Positions 16,762-25,724 of a DNA stretch of 64,000 nt are shown here, piece after piece. Each line of letters opens with the position of its first letter. Within the stretch, counting starts at the first letter, position 1. Below the pieces are notes generated by a model that was not told the DNA's origin, ran no database searches, and saw nothing but the letters and a program-made list of their open reading frames with translations. This DNA comes from Breznakibacter sp047600785. GTDB taxonomy: Bacteria > Bacteroidota > Bacteroidia > Bacteroidales > Marinilabiliaceae. Both the position numbers and the translations under genes were made by a program. The stretch covers positions 1,612,001 to 1,676,000 of the forward strand of contig JASGKH010000002.1 of the NCBI GenBank assembly GCA_047600785.1, in the 5' to 3' direction.

Positions 16762-17220
16762 TTAAGCACCAATAATGCGACTAAGTTCAAGCTTCGCTGT
16801 TTCACAAGCGTCCACAAATTTATCAATTATTTGCTTTATTGTGTGGTCATCATCGTGGTTAATTACCCATTCTTGTCGTTCGACAGGATAACTTGCCAAA
16901 TTTTTTTCCAATGAATCAAGCTCTTTTTCTTCTTTCTCGTTGAGGGAAAGCAATTCTTTCAGCACGTTGATCCTTTTGTTTTTGGCAAGCAGTTCAAGGT
17001 TTTTCAAATCATTGTCGCCTATCTCGTTCATTCCCATCGACACCACCGATGATTTTGCTTTGTGCGCCAGTGCCGCCATTCGCGGCCAATCGGACAATGC
17101 AAAGCTTTCGGTAAGTCCGTCGGTAAATTCGGGAAGCTGATCGACAAATATCAGGATCAGTTCTTTTATGATTTCTTGATTGCCATCAGCAATACCATTC
17201 AGGTAAGTGAGATCAATCAT
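16762..17220 (-). CDS. Hpt-domain histidine phosphotransfer protein
   Basis: A 152-residue helical protein with the Hpt phosphorylation motif LAHKAKSS, where H53 is the likely phosphate acceptor. The ATG at 17220 is preferred over one eight codons earlier because GGGAG lies 8-12 bases upstream. Hpt proteins shuttle phosphate between receiver domains of multistep phosphorelays. The residues after about 110 form an extra helical tail. It sits directly upstream of the STAS gene, probably in one transcript; partner kinases are elsewhere. Confidence 0.82.
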   Translation of the reverse strand: MIDLTYLNGIADGNQEIIKELILIFVDQLPEFTDGLTESFALSDWPRMAALAHKAKSSVVSMGMNEIGDNDLKNLELLAKNKRINVLKELLSLNEKEEKELDSLEKNLASYPVERQEWVINHDDDHTIKQIIDKFVDACETAKLELSRIIGA

Positions 17221-17619
17221 CTTAAACTCCCTGTGCATGAGCAATTATTTATTAAATTTTGGTTTAAGGGTTTTCTTTTGGAGCTTGAAATATACAAAGA
17301 TTATTGGTTTTATAAAGTTTTACCTTCCATTAAAATGCAAACACGATGCTCATGTGCCACGTTCCAATTTCGTGACGGAATCCCTTAACCTGACAAAAAC
17401 CATGTAGTTTTGCAGCTTGGTCCTTTCATTAAATTCATAAATTTGGCACCGTAAGCTAACAACCATCCTTGTGCCATCGGCATCCGCGTAATTAAATTTT
17501 GTGACAGGGGTAATGGTTGCATGAAATGTCCGTATCGTAATTATTTTCGCCACACAGGAGAATAATGGATGATCGGGATATCCCATTTGGCCAGTGAAAT
17601 ACAAAATATTAAAACACAT
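17221..17619. other. Intergenic region between divergent Hpt and gcvT genes
   Basis: This 399-bp stretch must hold both promoters. A -7-like TAGTTTTG is at 17405-17412 on the plus strand, but without a matching -33 element. I looked for a glycine riboswitch before gcvT and saw none of its conserved core. Open frames here look like chance. Confidence 0.5.
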
Positions 17620-18714
17620 ATGAAACGTACCGCCCTATTTGATCGCCATGTAGCCAATAATGCTAAAATAGTCCCGTTTGCCGGGTTCGAGATGCCGGTA
17701 GAATATCAGGGCATCAATGCCGAGCACATGATCGTTCGTTCGGGAGTTGGGGTATTTGATGTGTCGCACATGGGCGAATTTTGGGTCAAAGGCCCCCATG
17801 CATTGGATTTTATCCAGAAAATAACCTCCAACGATGCATCCGTGTTGTCTCCCGGCAAAGTACAATATTCTTGTTTTCCCAACGGCAAAGGTGGAATTGT
17901 GGACGATTTACTGGTTTACCATTACACCCCTGAAAAATACTTGTTGGTGGTCAACGCAGCCAATATCGAAAAAGACTGGGACTGGTGTGTCTCACAAAAT
18001 ACGGTGGGGGCAGAATTTGAAAACGCAAGCGACCGGATTTCCCAACTTGCCGTCCAAGGTCCCAAAGCCGGCGAAGTTCTGCAAACGCTGACCTCGATCG
18101 ATTTATTTTCAATACCGTACTATGCCTTTAAAGTAGGCAATTTTGCAGGTATCGAAGAAGTCATTATTTCAAATACAGGCTATACCGGTGCGGGAGGCTT
18201 TGAACTATACGTCCACAACAAAGATGCGGTCAGGTTGTGGGATGCAGTGTTTGCGGCAGGTGCGCCGTTGGGCATTGCTCCCATTGGATTGGGCGCCCGC
18301 GACACGTTGCGTTTGGAAATGGGTTTTTGTCTTTATGGCAACGACATTGATGACACCACGTCACCTTTGGAAGCCGGTCTTGGCTGGATCACCAAATTTG
18401 CCGATCATAAGGATTTTGTGGACAAAGCTTTTCTCATAGGACAAAAGAACAACGGTTTAACCCGAAAACTTAAGGGTTTTGAAATGGAGGAAAGGGCCAT
18501 TCCGCGCCATGGCTACGAAATTACGGATGCCGACGGAAACCTGATCGGAGTGGTTACCTCGGGCACCATGTCGCCCCTGCTGCAAAAAGGCATCGGCATG
18601 GGCTACGTAAACGCACCTTTCGATGCCAACGGCACCGAAATCTATATCAAGATAAGGCAGAAAAACGTGAAAGCCAGAATCGTGAAAACGCCTTTTGTAA
18701 AAGGTATTATTTAA
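17620..18714 (+). CDS. gcvT: Glycine cleavage system T protein (aminomethyltransferase)
   Basis: A 364-residue GcvT. It opens MKRTALFDRHVANNAKIVPFAGFEMPVEY, with HMIVR..VGVFDVSHMGEF following; later come SNTGYTGAGGFELY and the C-terminal barrel GFEMEERAIPRHGYE and VTSGTMSPLLQKGIGMGYV. The ATG at 17620 matches the family start. It transfers the methylene group from the H-protein-bound intermediate to tetrahydrofolate and releases ammonia. It is followed after 5 bp by comB and then the serine genes, grouping one-carbon and serine metabolism. Confidence 0.95.
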   Translation: MKRTALFDRHVANNAKIVPFAGFEMPVEYQGINAEHMIVRSGVGVFDVSHMGEFWVKGPHALDFIQKITSNDASVLSPGKVQYSCFPNGKGGIVDDLLVYHYTPEKYLLVVNAANIEKDWDWCVSQNTVGAEFENASDRISQLAVQGPKAGEVLQTLTSIDLFSIPYYAFKVGNFAGIEEVIISNTGYTGAGGFELYVHNKDAVRLWDAVFAAGAPLGIAPIGLGARDTLRLEMGFCLYGNDIDDTTSPLEAGLGWITKFADHKDFVDKAFLIGQKNNGLTRKLKGFEMEERAIPRHGYEITDADGNLIGVVTSGTMSPLLQKGIGMGYVNAPFDANGTEIYIKIRQKNVKARIVKTPFVKGII

Positions 18715-18719
18715 TGTAG

Positions 18720-19475
18720 ATGGAAGGGAAGCAACAAATCGAAGTCTGTTTTTCGCCGGCCATTTTCCATTTGCACCATGATCCCGAATCGGTAGTGGTG
18801 ATCATTGACATTTTAAGGGCGACATCGGCCATTTGCACCGCGTTCATGAACGGAGTGGACTCGATCATACCTGTAGGAAAAATCGAAGAGGCCAAAGCGT
18901 ATAAGGAAAAAGGATTCATGGTGGCCGCCGAACGTGATGGATTGGTACTTGACTTTGCCGATTTTGGCAATTCGCCCTTTAACTTCACCGTCGAACGCGT
19001 AAAAGGCAAAGAAATCGTATACAGCACGACCAATGGGACACAAGCCGTGCAAATGGCATCGGATTGCCATGCCGTGACGGTGGGTTCGTACTTAAACCTG
19101 TCGGCACTGGCCAAATATTTGATAGATACACGACGCAACGTGGTAATGTTTTGTGCGGGTTGGAAAAAACGGTTTAGCCTTGAGGATACCCTTTTTGCGG
19201 GTGCACTGTCGGAATTATTGCTTGATAGCGGCAAATTTTCCACCATTTGTGACGCCACACATGCTTCTGTCGATTTATGGAGAACTGCCAAACCTGATTT
19301 ATATGGCTATATTCCCAAAATGGCCCAAAAAAATCGTTTGGCCAAGCACGGACTGGACGATTGCATTGAATTTTGCCATACTTTGAACCAAACCGGGGTC
19401 ATTCCCATCCTTAAAAACAACAAATTAGTGCCTCTGGATACAAACGAACAAACGGCACACGCAACAAATTACTAA
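18720..19475 (+). CDS. comB: 2-phosphosulfolactate phosphatase family protein (ComB)
   Basis: A 251-residue ComB-family protein: VVVIIDILRATSAICTA near 25-41, then AAERDG..DFADFGNSP, YSTTNGTQAV and FCAGWKKRFSLEDTLFAGAL. The family hydrolyses 2-phosphosulfolactate in coenzyme M synthesis of methanogens. Bacteroidetes carry homologues without the rest of that pathway, so the true substrate here is uncertain; a role in sulfonate or sulfonolipid metabolism is possible. It starts 5 bp after gcvT. Confidence 0.82.
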   Translation: MEGKQQIEVCFSPAIFHLHHDPESVVVIIDILRATSAICTAFMNGVDSIIPVGKIEEAKAYKEKGFMVAAERDGLVLDFADFGNSPFNFTVERVKGKEIVYSTTNGTQAVQMASDCHAVTVGSYLNLSALAKYLIDTRRNVVMFCAGWKKRFSLEDTLFAGALSELLLDSGKFSTICDATHASVDLWRTAKPDLYGYIPKMAQKNRLAKHGLDDCIEFCHTLNQTGVIPILKNNKLVPLDTNEQTAHATNY

Positions 19476-19630
19476 TCTTAATATTGCACTAAAAGCATGA
19501 TATTTGTTATTATTTTGGCGTCATTAGAGAAATCATTCGCCAATTTTCATAATTTTGCGGCGTTCGTTAAACCTTTATAATCGGTCGAATTCGAAATCAA
19601 TCTTTACGATACATCTCAAATTTTTTTACC

Positions 19631-20701
19631 ATGAAGAAGCATAATTTTTCAGCGGGCCCATCAATCCTTCCTGATTACACCGTAAAAAACACAGCCGATG
19701 CCATTTTGAATTTTGCAGGTACCGGCTTGTCGCTTATGGAAGTGTCGCACAGGGGCAAGGAATTCATTGCCGTGATGGACGAAACCCGTGCCCTGTTTAA
19801 GGAACTGCTCGATATCCCTGCCGGATACGACGTGGTATTTTTGGGAGGTGGCGCCAGTATGCAATTCTGCATGGTTCCCTATAACCTCTTGAATAAAAAA
19901 GCCGCTTACCTTAATACTGGCGAATGGGCTTCAAAGGCCATTAAAGAGGCCAAACTGTTTGGTGAAGTGGTTGAGGTGGCTTCGTCGAAAGACAAAAACT
20001 TCAATTACATCCCTAAAGGATGGAGTGTTCCTGCCGATGCCGACTATTTGCACATTACCAGCAACAACACCATTTTCGGGACCGAAATCAAATACGACCT
20101 CGACGTGAACGTTCCCATCGTGGCCGATATGTCCTCCGACATATTCTCCCGTCCGGTCGATGTTTCTAAATATTCCATCATTTACGGCGGCGCACAAAAA
20201 AACCTTGCACCCGCCGGCGTCACTTTTGCCGTTGTAAAACTCGACGCCCTTGGCAAAGTGGAAAGGCCAATTCCAACCATGTTGAACTATAAAATCCATG
20301 TCGATAAAGAATCGATGTTCAACACGCCGCCCGTTGTGCCCGTGTTTGCTGCACTGCAAACGCTCAGGTGGCTCAAAGAACAAGGTGGCGTGAAAGAGAT
20401 GCAACGTCGCAACATTGAGAAAGCAGCGATCCTTTACAACGAAATCGACCACAACAAATTCTTCAAAGCGACCATTGCCGCTGATGAAGATCGTTCTTTG
20501 ATGAACATTTGTTTTGTGATGGCCGACGAATACGTTGAATTGGAAAAAGAGTTTAATGATTTTGCCGTGTCTAAAGGCATGTCGGGTATCAAAGGGCACC
20601 GTTCCGTAGGCGGTTTCCGCGCATCCTGCTACAATGCGCTTCCCAAAGAAAGCGTTCAGGCATTGGTCGATTGCATGAAAGAATTTGCGGTCAAACATTG
20701 A
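19631..20701 (+). CDS. serC: Phosphoserine aminotransferase
   Basis: A 356-residue class V aminotransferase. NFSAGPSILP is the family start, LGGGASMQFCMVP binds PLP phosphate, and K190 in YGGAQKNLAPAG is the Schiff-base Lys. The C-terminus SGIKGHRSVGGFRASCYNALP is characteristic of SerC. It converts 3-phosphohydroxypyruvate and glutamate to phosphoserine and 2-oxoglutarate. serA follows after a hairpin. Confidence 0.96.
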   Translation: MKKHNFSAGPSILPDYTVKNTADAILNFAGTGLSLMEVSHRGKEFIAVMDETRALFKELLDIPAGYDVVFLGGGASMQFCMVPYNLLNKKAAYLNTGEWASKAIKEAKLFGEVVEVASSKDKNFNYIPKGWSVPADADYLHITSNNTIFGTEIKYDLDVNVPIVADMSSDIFSRPVDVSKYSIIYGGAQKNLAPAGVTFAVVKLDALGKVERPIPTMLNYKIHVDKESMFNTPPVVPVFAALQTLRWLKEQGGVKEMQRRNIEKAAILYNEIDHNKFFKATIAADEDRSLMNICFVMADEYVELEKEFNDFAVSKGMSGIKGHRSVGGFRASCYNALPKESVQALVDCMKEFAVKH

Positions 20702-20722
20702 AGTTATAGCCCCCAAGCACAC

Positions 20723-20759
20723 AACTAACCGGATCTTTACCAATCCGGTTAGTTTCGTT
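20723..20759 (+). terminator. Strong hairpin between serC and serA
   Basis: AACTAACCGGAT (20723-20734) pairs perfectly with ATCCGGTTAGTT (20743-20754), followed by TCGTTTT. The T run is interrupted, so it may act as a partial terminator or RNA-stability element setting the serC:serA ratio. Confidence 0.65.
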
Positions 20760-20797
20760 TTAAATAGAATCTTCGAATCATTTAATCTAGACAGGAA

Positions 20798-21721
20798 ATG
20801 AAAAAAATATTAGTTGCCACCGATAAACCTTTTGCCAAAGCTGCCATCGGGCAAATCCGTGAAATCGTGGAAAGTGCCGGCCACCAATTAGTTTTGCTGG
20901 AGAAATACACCACCGTGGAACAACTGCTTGATGCCGTAAAAGACGCCAATGCCATGATTGTACGCAGCGACCTGGTCACCCAACAAGTCATCGAAGCCTC
21001 CAAAGAATTGAAAATCGTCGTTCGTGCAGGCGCCGGTTACGATAACCTTGACCTTGCAGCCTGTTCGGCACATGGCATTGTGGCCATGAACACACCGGGC
21101 CAAAATGCCAATGCCGTCGCAGAACTTGTGTTCGGGATGATGGTGATGATTGCGCGCAACTTTTACAACGGAACCTCGGGGACCGAATTGCGCGGGAAAA
21201 AACTTGGCATCCATGCTTATGGCAACGTAGGATATTATGTCGCCAAGGTGGCCAAAGGTTTCGGAATGGAAGTGTATGCGTTCGACCCGTTTGTGAGCAA
21301 TGAAAAAATGATCTCTGATGGGATTATTCCAATTGCGACCGTTGAAGAACTTTACAGCAAATGCCAATATGTATCGTTACACATCCCGGCAACCGAAAAA
21401 ACAAAGAAATCGATCAATTACCAACTGTTGTCGACCATGCCGAAAGGGGCCGTATTGGTGAACACTGCCCGTAAGGAAGTCATCAACGAAGAAGAGTTGG
21501 TGAAGATAATGGAGGAACGCAACGACTTCAAATACTTATCGGACATCGAGCCCGGCAACAAAGATGTATTTGCCGAAAAATTTGCCGGCCGTTATTTCTT
21601 CACGCCAAAGAAAATGGGTGCACAAACCGAAGAAGCAAATATTAACGCAGGTGTGGCCGCAGCCAGTCAAATCGTAAGCTATTTCGAAAAAGGCGACGAA
21701 ACTTTCCGGTTGAACAAATAA
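20798..21721 (+). CDS. serA: D-3-phosphoglycerate dehydrogenase, short type
   Basis: A 307-residue D-2-hydroxyacid dehydrogenase. The Rossmann part has GKKLGIHAYGNVGYYVAKVAKGFGMEVYAFDPF, VNTARKEVINEEEL supplies the substrate Arg, and DIEPGNKDVF the acidic partner. The usual catalytic His of the TPHxG motif is replaced by Lys in TPKKMGAQTEEAN. This, with the absence of an ACT domain, marks the short Lys-type PGDH known from Bacteroidetes and Entamoeba. It oxidises 3-phosphoglycerate in the first step of serine synthesis and should lack serine feedback through an ACT domain. Confidence 0.92.
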   Translation: MKKILVATDKPFAKAAIGQIREIVESAGHQLVLLEKYTTVEQLLDAVKDANAMIVRSDLVTQQVIEASKELKIVVRAGAGYDNLDLAACSAHGIVAMNTPGQNANAVAELVFGMMVMIARNFYNGTSGTELRGKKLGIHAYGNVGYYVAKVAKGFGMEVYAFDPFVSNEKMISDGIIPIATVEELYSKCQYVSLHIPATEKTKKSINYQLLSTMPKGAVLVNTARKEVINEEELVKIMEERNDFKYLSDIEPGNKDVFAEKFAGRYFFTPKKMGAQTEEANINAGVAAASQIVSYFEKGDETFRLNK

Positions 21722-21747
21722 CGGGCCATCAATTATTTTATAACTTT

Positions 21748-21790
21748 AAGCCACGGATGCCCTATAATAGGGGCATTCGTGGCTTTTGTT
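21748..21790 (+). terminator. Terminator after serA
   Basis: AAGCCACGGATGCCC (21748-21762) pairs with GGGCATTCGTGGCTT (21771-21785), one G-T pair included, and a T run follows. The DUF1015 gene starts 27 bp later. Confidence 0.82.
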
Positions 21791-21811
21791 TAAAATATAA
21801 CCCAAAGATAT

Positions 21812-23072
21812 ATGGCCATTGTAAAACCATTTAAAGGTCTACGCCCACCGGTCTCGATTGTCGAAAACCTGTCCTGCCTCCCTTACGATGTGATGAATGC
21901 CGCCGAAGCCGCCCAAATGGCTGCCGGCAAACCCGAGTCATTGCTGCATGTTACCCGAAGCGAAATTGATTGTAGCGCGGGTTGCGACACCCATTCGCAA
22001 GAAGTATACCGGAAATCTGCGGAAAATTTCATGAAGCTTAGGCAAACAGGCTGGCTCCTGCAAGATCCTGAACCCCATTTTTATATTTATGCCCAAACCA
22101 TGAACGGCACCACACAATACGGCATCGTGGGATGTGCCGCCTGCCAGGATTATATGGATGGCATTATAAAGAAACACGAACTGACCCGGGTGGATAAAGA
22201 GGACGACCGTATGGTACACATTCACATCAACAATGCCAACATCGAACCTGTATTTCTAAGCTACCGTGCCGTGCCCGAAATCGACGAAATCATCGAACGG
22301 GTTGTCAAACAGGATACTCCTGTTTACGATTTTATTGCATCCGATGGTTTTGGCCATCAATTTTTGGGTAATCAGGGACACAACCACCAATCAAAGATTG
22401 GAACACTTGTTTGCAGAAAAAGTACCCTGCACGTACGTGGCCGATGGCCACCATCGTACCGCAGCAGCAGCCCGTGTAGGCATAGAACGTAAAAAGGCCA
22501 ATCCTGAACACACCGGTCATGAGGAATACAATTTTTTCATGGCCGTCCATTTTCCGGACAACCAGCTGCGTATCATTGATTACAACCGCGTGGTAACTGA
22601 TTTGAACGGCTTAAATCCACGCCAGTTTTTGATGAAAATCGACCAATCGTTCGAGATCGAATGCCAATCCGATAAAGCATATAAACCCACCAAATTACAC
22701 GAATTTGGAATGTATCTCGGTGGTCAATGGTACAAACTCACTGCCCGCCCCGGTACCTATGACGACAATGACCCCATCGGCGTGCTCGACGTGACCATTC
22801 TTTCACAAAAGATACTTGACAAGATACTAGGCATTTCCAATTTAAGGACCTCCAAACGAATCGACTTCGTGGGCGGCATACGCGGACTGAAACCATTGGT
22901 CGACAGAGTCGATTCGGGAGAGATGGCCGCGGCCTTTGCCCTTTATCCGGTGTCGATGGAGCAACTTATCGATATTGCCGACTCGGGGAACATTATGCCG
23001 CCAAAAACCACCTGGTTTGAGCCGAAATTACGCTCTGGCCTGGTCATCCATTTGCTCGACGAGGCATTTTGA
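21812..23072 (+). pseudogene. DUF1015 family protein, one-base frameshift
   Basis: Two frames together give one DUF1015 protein of about 420 residues. The first runs from MAIVKPFKGLRPP to DFIASDGFGHQF; the second continues WVIRDTTTNQRLEHLFAEKV and holds the family motif YVADGHHRTAAAARVG. Removing one T from the T5 run at 22361-22365 joins them exactly. The gene belongs after serC-serA, where DUF1015 genes commonly sit in Bacteroidetes; the function is unknown. Both halves are otherwise intact, so a sequencing error or a very recent lesion is more likely than old decay. Confidence 0.85.
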
Positions 23073-23133
23073 GTAATGAATATCTCGACAAAATTGGACC
23101 GTTCGATTATTTTTGCGATCAAAACCTATATAG

Positions 23134-23814
23134 ATGTCAATCGCAGCCAACTTAAATGCTATCAAATCCACGTTACCTCCACATGTCACACTGGTCGCTG
23201 TTTCCAAAACACATCCCGTCGACGCGATAATGGAAGCTTACATCAGCGGACATCGCTTTTTTGGCGAAAACAAGGTCCAAGAATTGATCCAAAAGGCAGG
23301 ACAGTTGCCGTGCGATATCCAATGGCACATGATTGGGCACTTGCAAACCAATAAAATCAAATCCATTGTCCCTTTTGTGGCACTGATTCATGGTATAGAT
23401 AGTTTAAAACTATTGATGACCGTAGAGAAAGAAGCCTCTAAAATTGGCAGGGAAGTGGATTGTCTGTTGCAGGTTCACGTAGCCGAAGAAGAGACGAAGT
23501 TTGGTTTTTCTCCCAAAGAATTGGCCTTCGTTATCACCAAAGAAGTTTTGGATGAATTGAAATTCGTTCGGCTAAGAGGTTTAATGGGAATGGCCACATT
23601 CACCGACAATCAAGCGCAAATTGCCCGTGAATTCAGTGCCTTAAAGCAACTATTCGATCATTTCAAGGCAAATGTGATGGACGACAATGGCAAATTCGAT
23701 ACCCTAAGTATGGGGATGAGCGATGACTATTTGCTGGCCGTAGGCCACGGAAGCACCATGGTAAGGATAGGCAGTTCAATATTCGGAGATCGGTCATTCC
23801 CTTCAAAAGTCTAG
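23134..23814 (+). CDS. YggS/PLPHP family pyridoxal-phosphate homeostasis protein
   Basis: A 226-residue single-domain PLP protein with the alanine-racemase-like barrel. K25 in LVAVSKTHP forms the Schiff base; other landmarks are GENKVQEL, WHMIGHLQTNKIK, RGLMGMAT and the C-terminal LSMGMSDDY..AV..GSTMVRIGSSIFG phosphate-binding segment. The family buffers PLP and has no racemase activity. It closes the serine block. Confidence 0.92.
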   Translation: MSIAANLNAIKSTLPPHVTLVAVSKTHPVDAIMEAYISGHRFFGENKVQELIQKAGQLPCDIQWHMIGHLQTNKIKSIVPFVALIHGIDSLKLLMTVEKEASKIGREVDCLLQVHVAEEETKFGFSPKELAFVITKEVLDELKFVRLRGLMGMATFTDNQAQIAREFSALKQLFDHFKANVMDDNGKFDTLSMGMSDDYLLAVGHGSTMVRIGSSIFGDRSFPSKV

Positions 23815-24020
23815 AATTGGTTGGCTGATTACAGTCCCTTGACGCCGGAACTATTCTGAACTGCGTACGTTCAACGAGTGTTCTTAGTTCATGAAACATC
23901 CGAAAAACCCCAGAAATAAAAATAAAATTTTGCCTTTATATTGAAGTAACGGTGATTATTTGATATTTTTATTACTTCTTTTTGGCAAAAACAATACCTA
24001 ACTATTTTAAGTTATTTGTT

Positions 24021-24948
24021 ATGAGCATGATGCGTTTAAAAACGATAAATTCGATATTGACCGTGGTTTCGGTGTCCCTATTGGTTACCTCTTGTGCCTG
24101 CGATGGCAAGAAAAGTGGAAGAAATACCCAAATCATCGACTCGTTGAATATTGATGAAAAATTGATGGATGAGTTTTCTAAGTCGAAATTGATTTTTTAT
24201 TCGTTGCCATCTCCTTTAGAAACTGCCATGCTTATAAAAAAGGCCGGTGTTGAGTACAATGCATCGATCTTGAATCCGCTTGAAAACATAAGCAAATACA
24301 CCACCAACCGGCAAATGGCCCTCAAACTTGGGGGTTTATTCGGCCGATCTGAGCTATTCCAGTCTTTTTGACCAATCAAACACGTCGCTCAAATACATGG
24401 GCAACACTAAAAAACTGGCCGAGGGGCTTGGGGTTCTTGAAGCAATAAACGAAAACACGATCAAACGGTTGGAAGAAAATATGAACAACCGCGATGTCGT
24501 CATTGAAATTATTGCCGAATCGTTTACCAATTCGAACAGCTTTCTGAAAGAAAACGACCGGCCCGCATTGGCGGTGATGGTTTTGGCCGGAGGTTGGATA
24601 GAAGGCTTGTACCTTGCCACTTCGCTTACCAACGGATCAATGGACAACAACCAACGGTTGGTTGAAAAAATCATTTACCAAAAATTATCGCTGTATACAG
24701 TTTTGAGTCTAATTGAATCATACAAGGACGAAAACGAGGATTTAAAAAGCCTTTATGGACAGATGAACGAGCTGAAGGTCATTTTCGATCAGGTAAAGAT
24801 CATCAATACATCCAACGTGGAATCGGAAACCGACGCCGAAAACCGCACCACAGTCATAAAAGCCGAATCAGAAACCTTTATGTCAAAAGATGTATTTGAC
24901 AAGCTTTGCAAAAAAGTGAAGGAGATCAGAACCGGGTTTATTTCGTAA
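24021..24948 (+). pseudogene. Bacteroidetes lipoprotein of unknown function, one-base frameshift
   Basis: The ATG at 24021 gives a lipoprotein signal (hydrophobic run and LLVTSCAC lipobox). The frame then reads to LENISKYTTNRQMALKLG and shifts. Deleting one G from the G5 run at 24330-24334 restores LKLGVYSADLSYSSLFDQ, a pattern I recall from a widespread Bacteroidetes lipoprotein family (ALNLGVYGADLSYA). The second part (to 24948) is helical and ends in EIRTGFIS. The rebuilt protein is about 308 residues. It is followed by a secreted protein 20 bp later. Confidence 0.78.
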
Positions 24949-24968
24949 ATCCTTCATTTTTTTGACCG

Positions 24969-25409
24969 ATGCATTACTTCAAGATTATTATCGTGACGTT
25001 TTTCTTAATCGTCATGCCCAATGCGTATTCACAATGCGCCTCCTTCTTACCTTCGGGATGCAAAACTGCCCTGGGTAATTTTGTCCATGACGGTAACGTG
25101 AGTTCGACATCGTTGAGCGAAGGAGAATTAGCCGAATTATTTAAGACGTTTTACGCCGATCAAACATATAGACTGGTTGTTTGCAAATCCGACAATCTTC
25201 CTCCTGTGCATTTAAGGGTTTTGGACAATGCCGGCAGAGTCTTGTTTGACAACAAAGATTACAATTACGAACAGGTTTGGGATTTTTCGGTAAAAAGTAC
25301 GCAAATGCTCATCATTCAAATGAAAGTATTGGCATTAAAGAAAAAAGAGGACAACGCACTGAAAGAAAATGGCTGTGTAGCGGTATTTTTTGGGATAGAC
25401 AAGAATTAA
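24969..25409 (+). CDS. Secreted hypothetical protein
   Basis: A 146-residue protein with a Sec signal (hydrophobic residues 4-18, cleavage near AYSQ). The mature part has two early Cys residues and a late one, and a predominantly strand pattern: YRLVVCKSD, LRVLDNAGRVLFDNKD, FSVKSTQMLIIQMKV. I do not recognise a domain, but similar small exported proteins accompany the upstream lipoprotein family. The pair probably works in the periplasm or envelope. A terminator follows. Confidence 0.65.
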   Translation: MHYFKIIIVTFFLIVMPNAYSQCASFLPSGCKTALGNFVHDGNVSSTSLSEGELAELFKTFYADQTYRLVVCKSDNLPPVHLRVLDNAGRVLFDNKDYNYEQVWDFSVKSTQMLIIQMKVLALKKKEDNALKENGCVAVFFGIDKN

Positions 25410-25431
25410 TAATTTTAATATCCAACCACAT

Positions 25432-25469
25432 AAAAGGAAATCCTGCATAAGGGTTTCCTTTTATTTTTT
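25432..25469 (+). terminator. Terminator after the secreted hypothetical gene
   Basis: AAAAGGAAA (25432-25440) pairs with TTTCCTTTT (25454-25462) and TATTTTTTC follows. It separates the lipoprotein pair from the CoA-disulfide reductase promoter. Confidence 0.78.
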
Positions 25470-25537
25470 CGTCCCATTGCAGGCAACAACATCCCAATAT
25501 GTTAAAAAAATTCAACATTCGAATACATTGAAAGATT

Positions 25538-25561
25538 TATATATTTATAAATATATATTTG
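25538..25561 (+). promoter_or_regulatory. 20-bp palindrome overlapping a -7 box before the CoADR fusion gene
   Basis: Bases 25538-25557 form a perfect 20-bp AT palindrome, and TATATTTG (25554-25561) matches the Bacteroidetes -7 box and overlaps it. A TTG lies 23 bp upstream (25528-25530). The layout suits a repressor, for example an ArsR/BigR-type sulfide or persulfide sensor, but no such gene is adjacent. The leader to the start codon at 25725 is about 155 nt; a 24-codon open frame at 25631-25705 within it may be chance. Confidence 0.5.
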
Positions 25562-25724
25562 TATCGTCATTGAAAATTTCCTGTCATCAAAACAGATCCC
25601 AGGCCATACGGAGCACTAAATTTTAACCAGATGAAACATCTACGCCGTCGATCGATGACATACCGGAATATGATTAAAGATATAAATACTCTATGTGACC
25701 AATAACATACTAAATTATAAACAA

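Noticed and set aside
17350..17619. 89-codon minus-strand frame between Hpt and gcvT
   Set aside because: It covers the gcvT promoter region, shows no domain and has codon use unlike its neighbours.
17405..17619. Possible glycine riboswitch before gcvT
   Set aside because: The conserved glycine aptamer core was not seen in either orientation.
25631..25705. 24-codon frame in the CoADR leader
   Set aside because: Too short and without regulatory codons or a following attenuator hairpin to be called a leader peptide.
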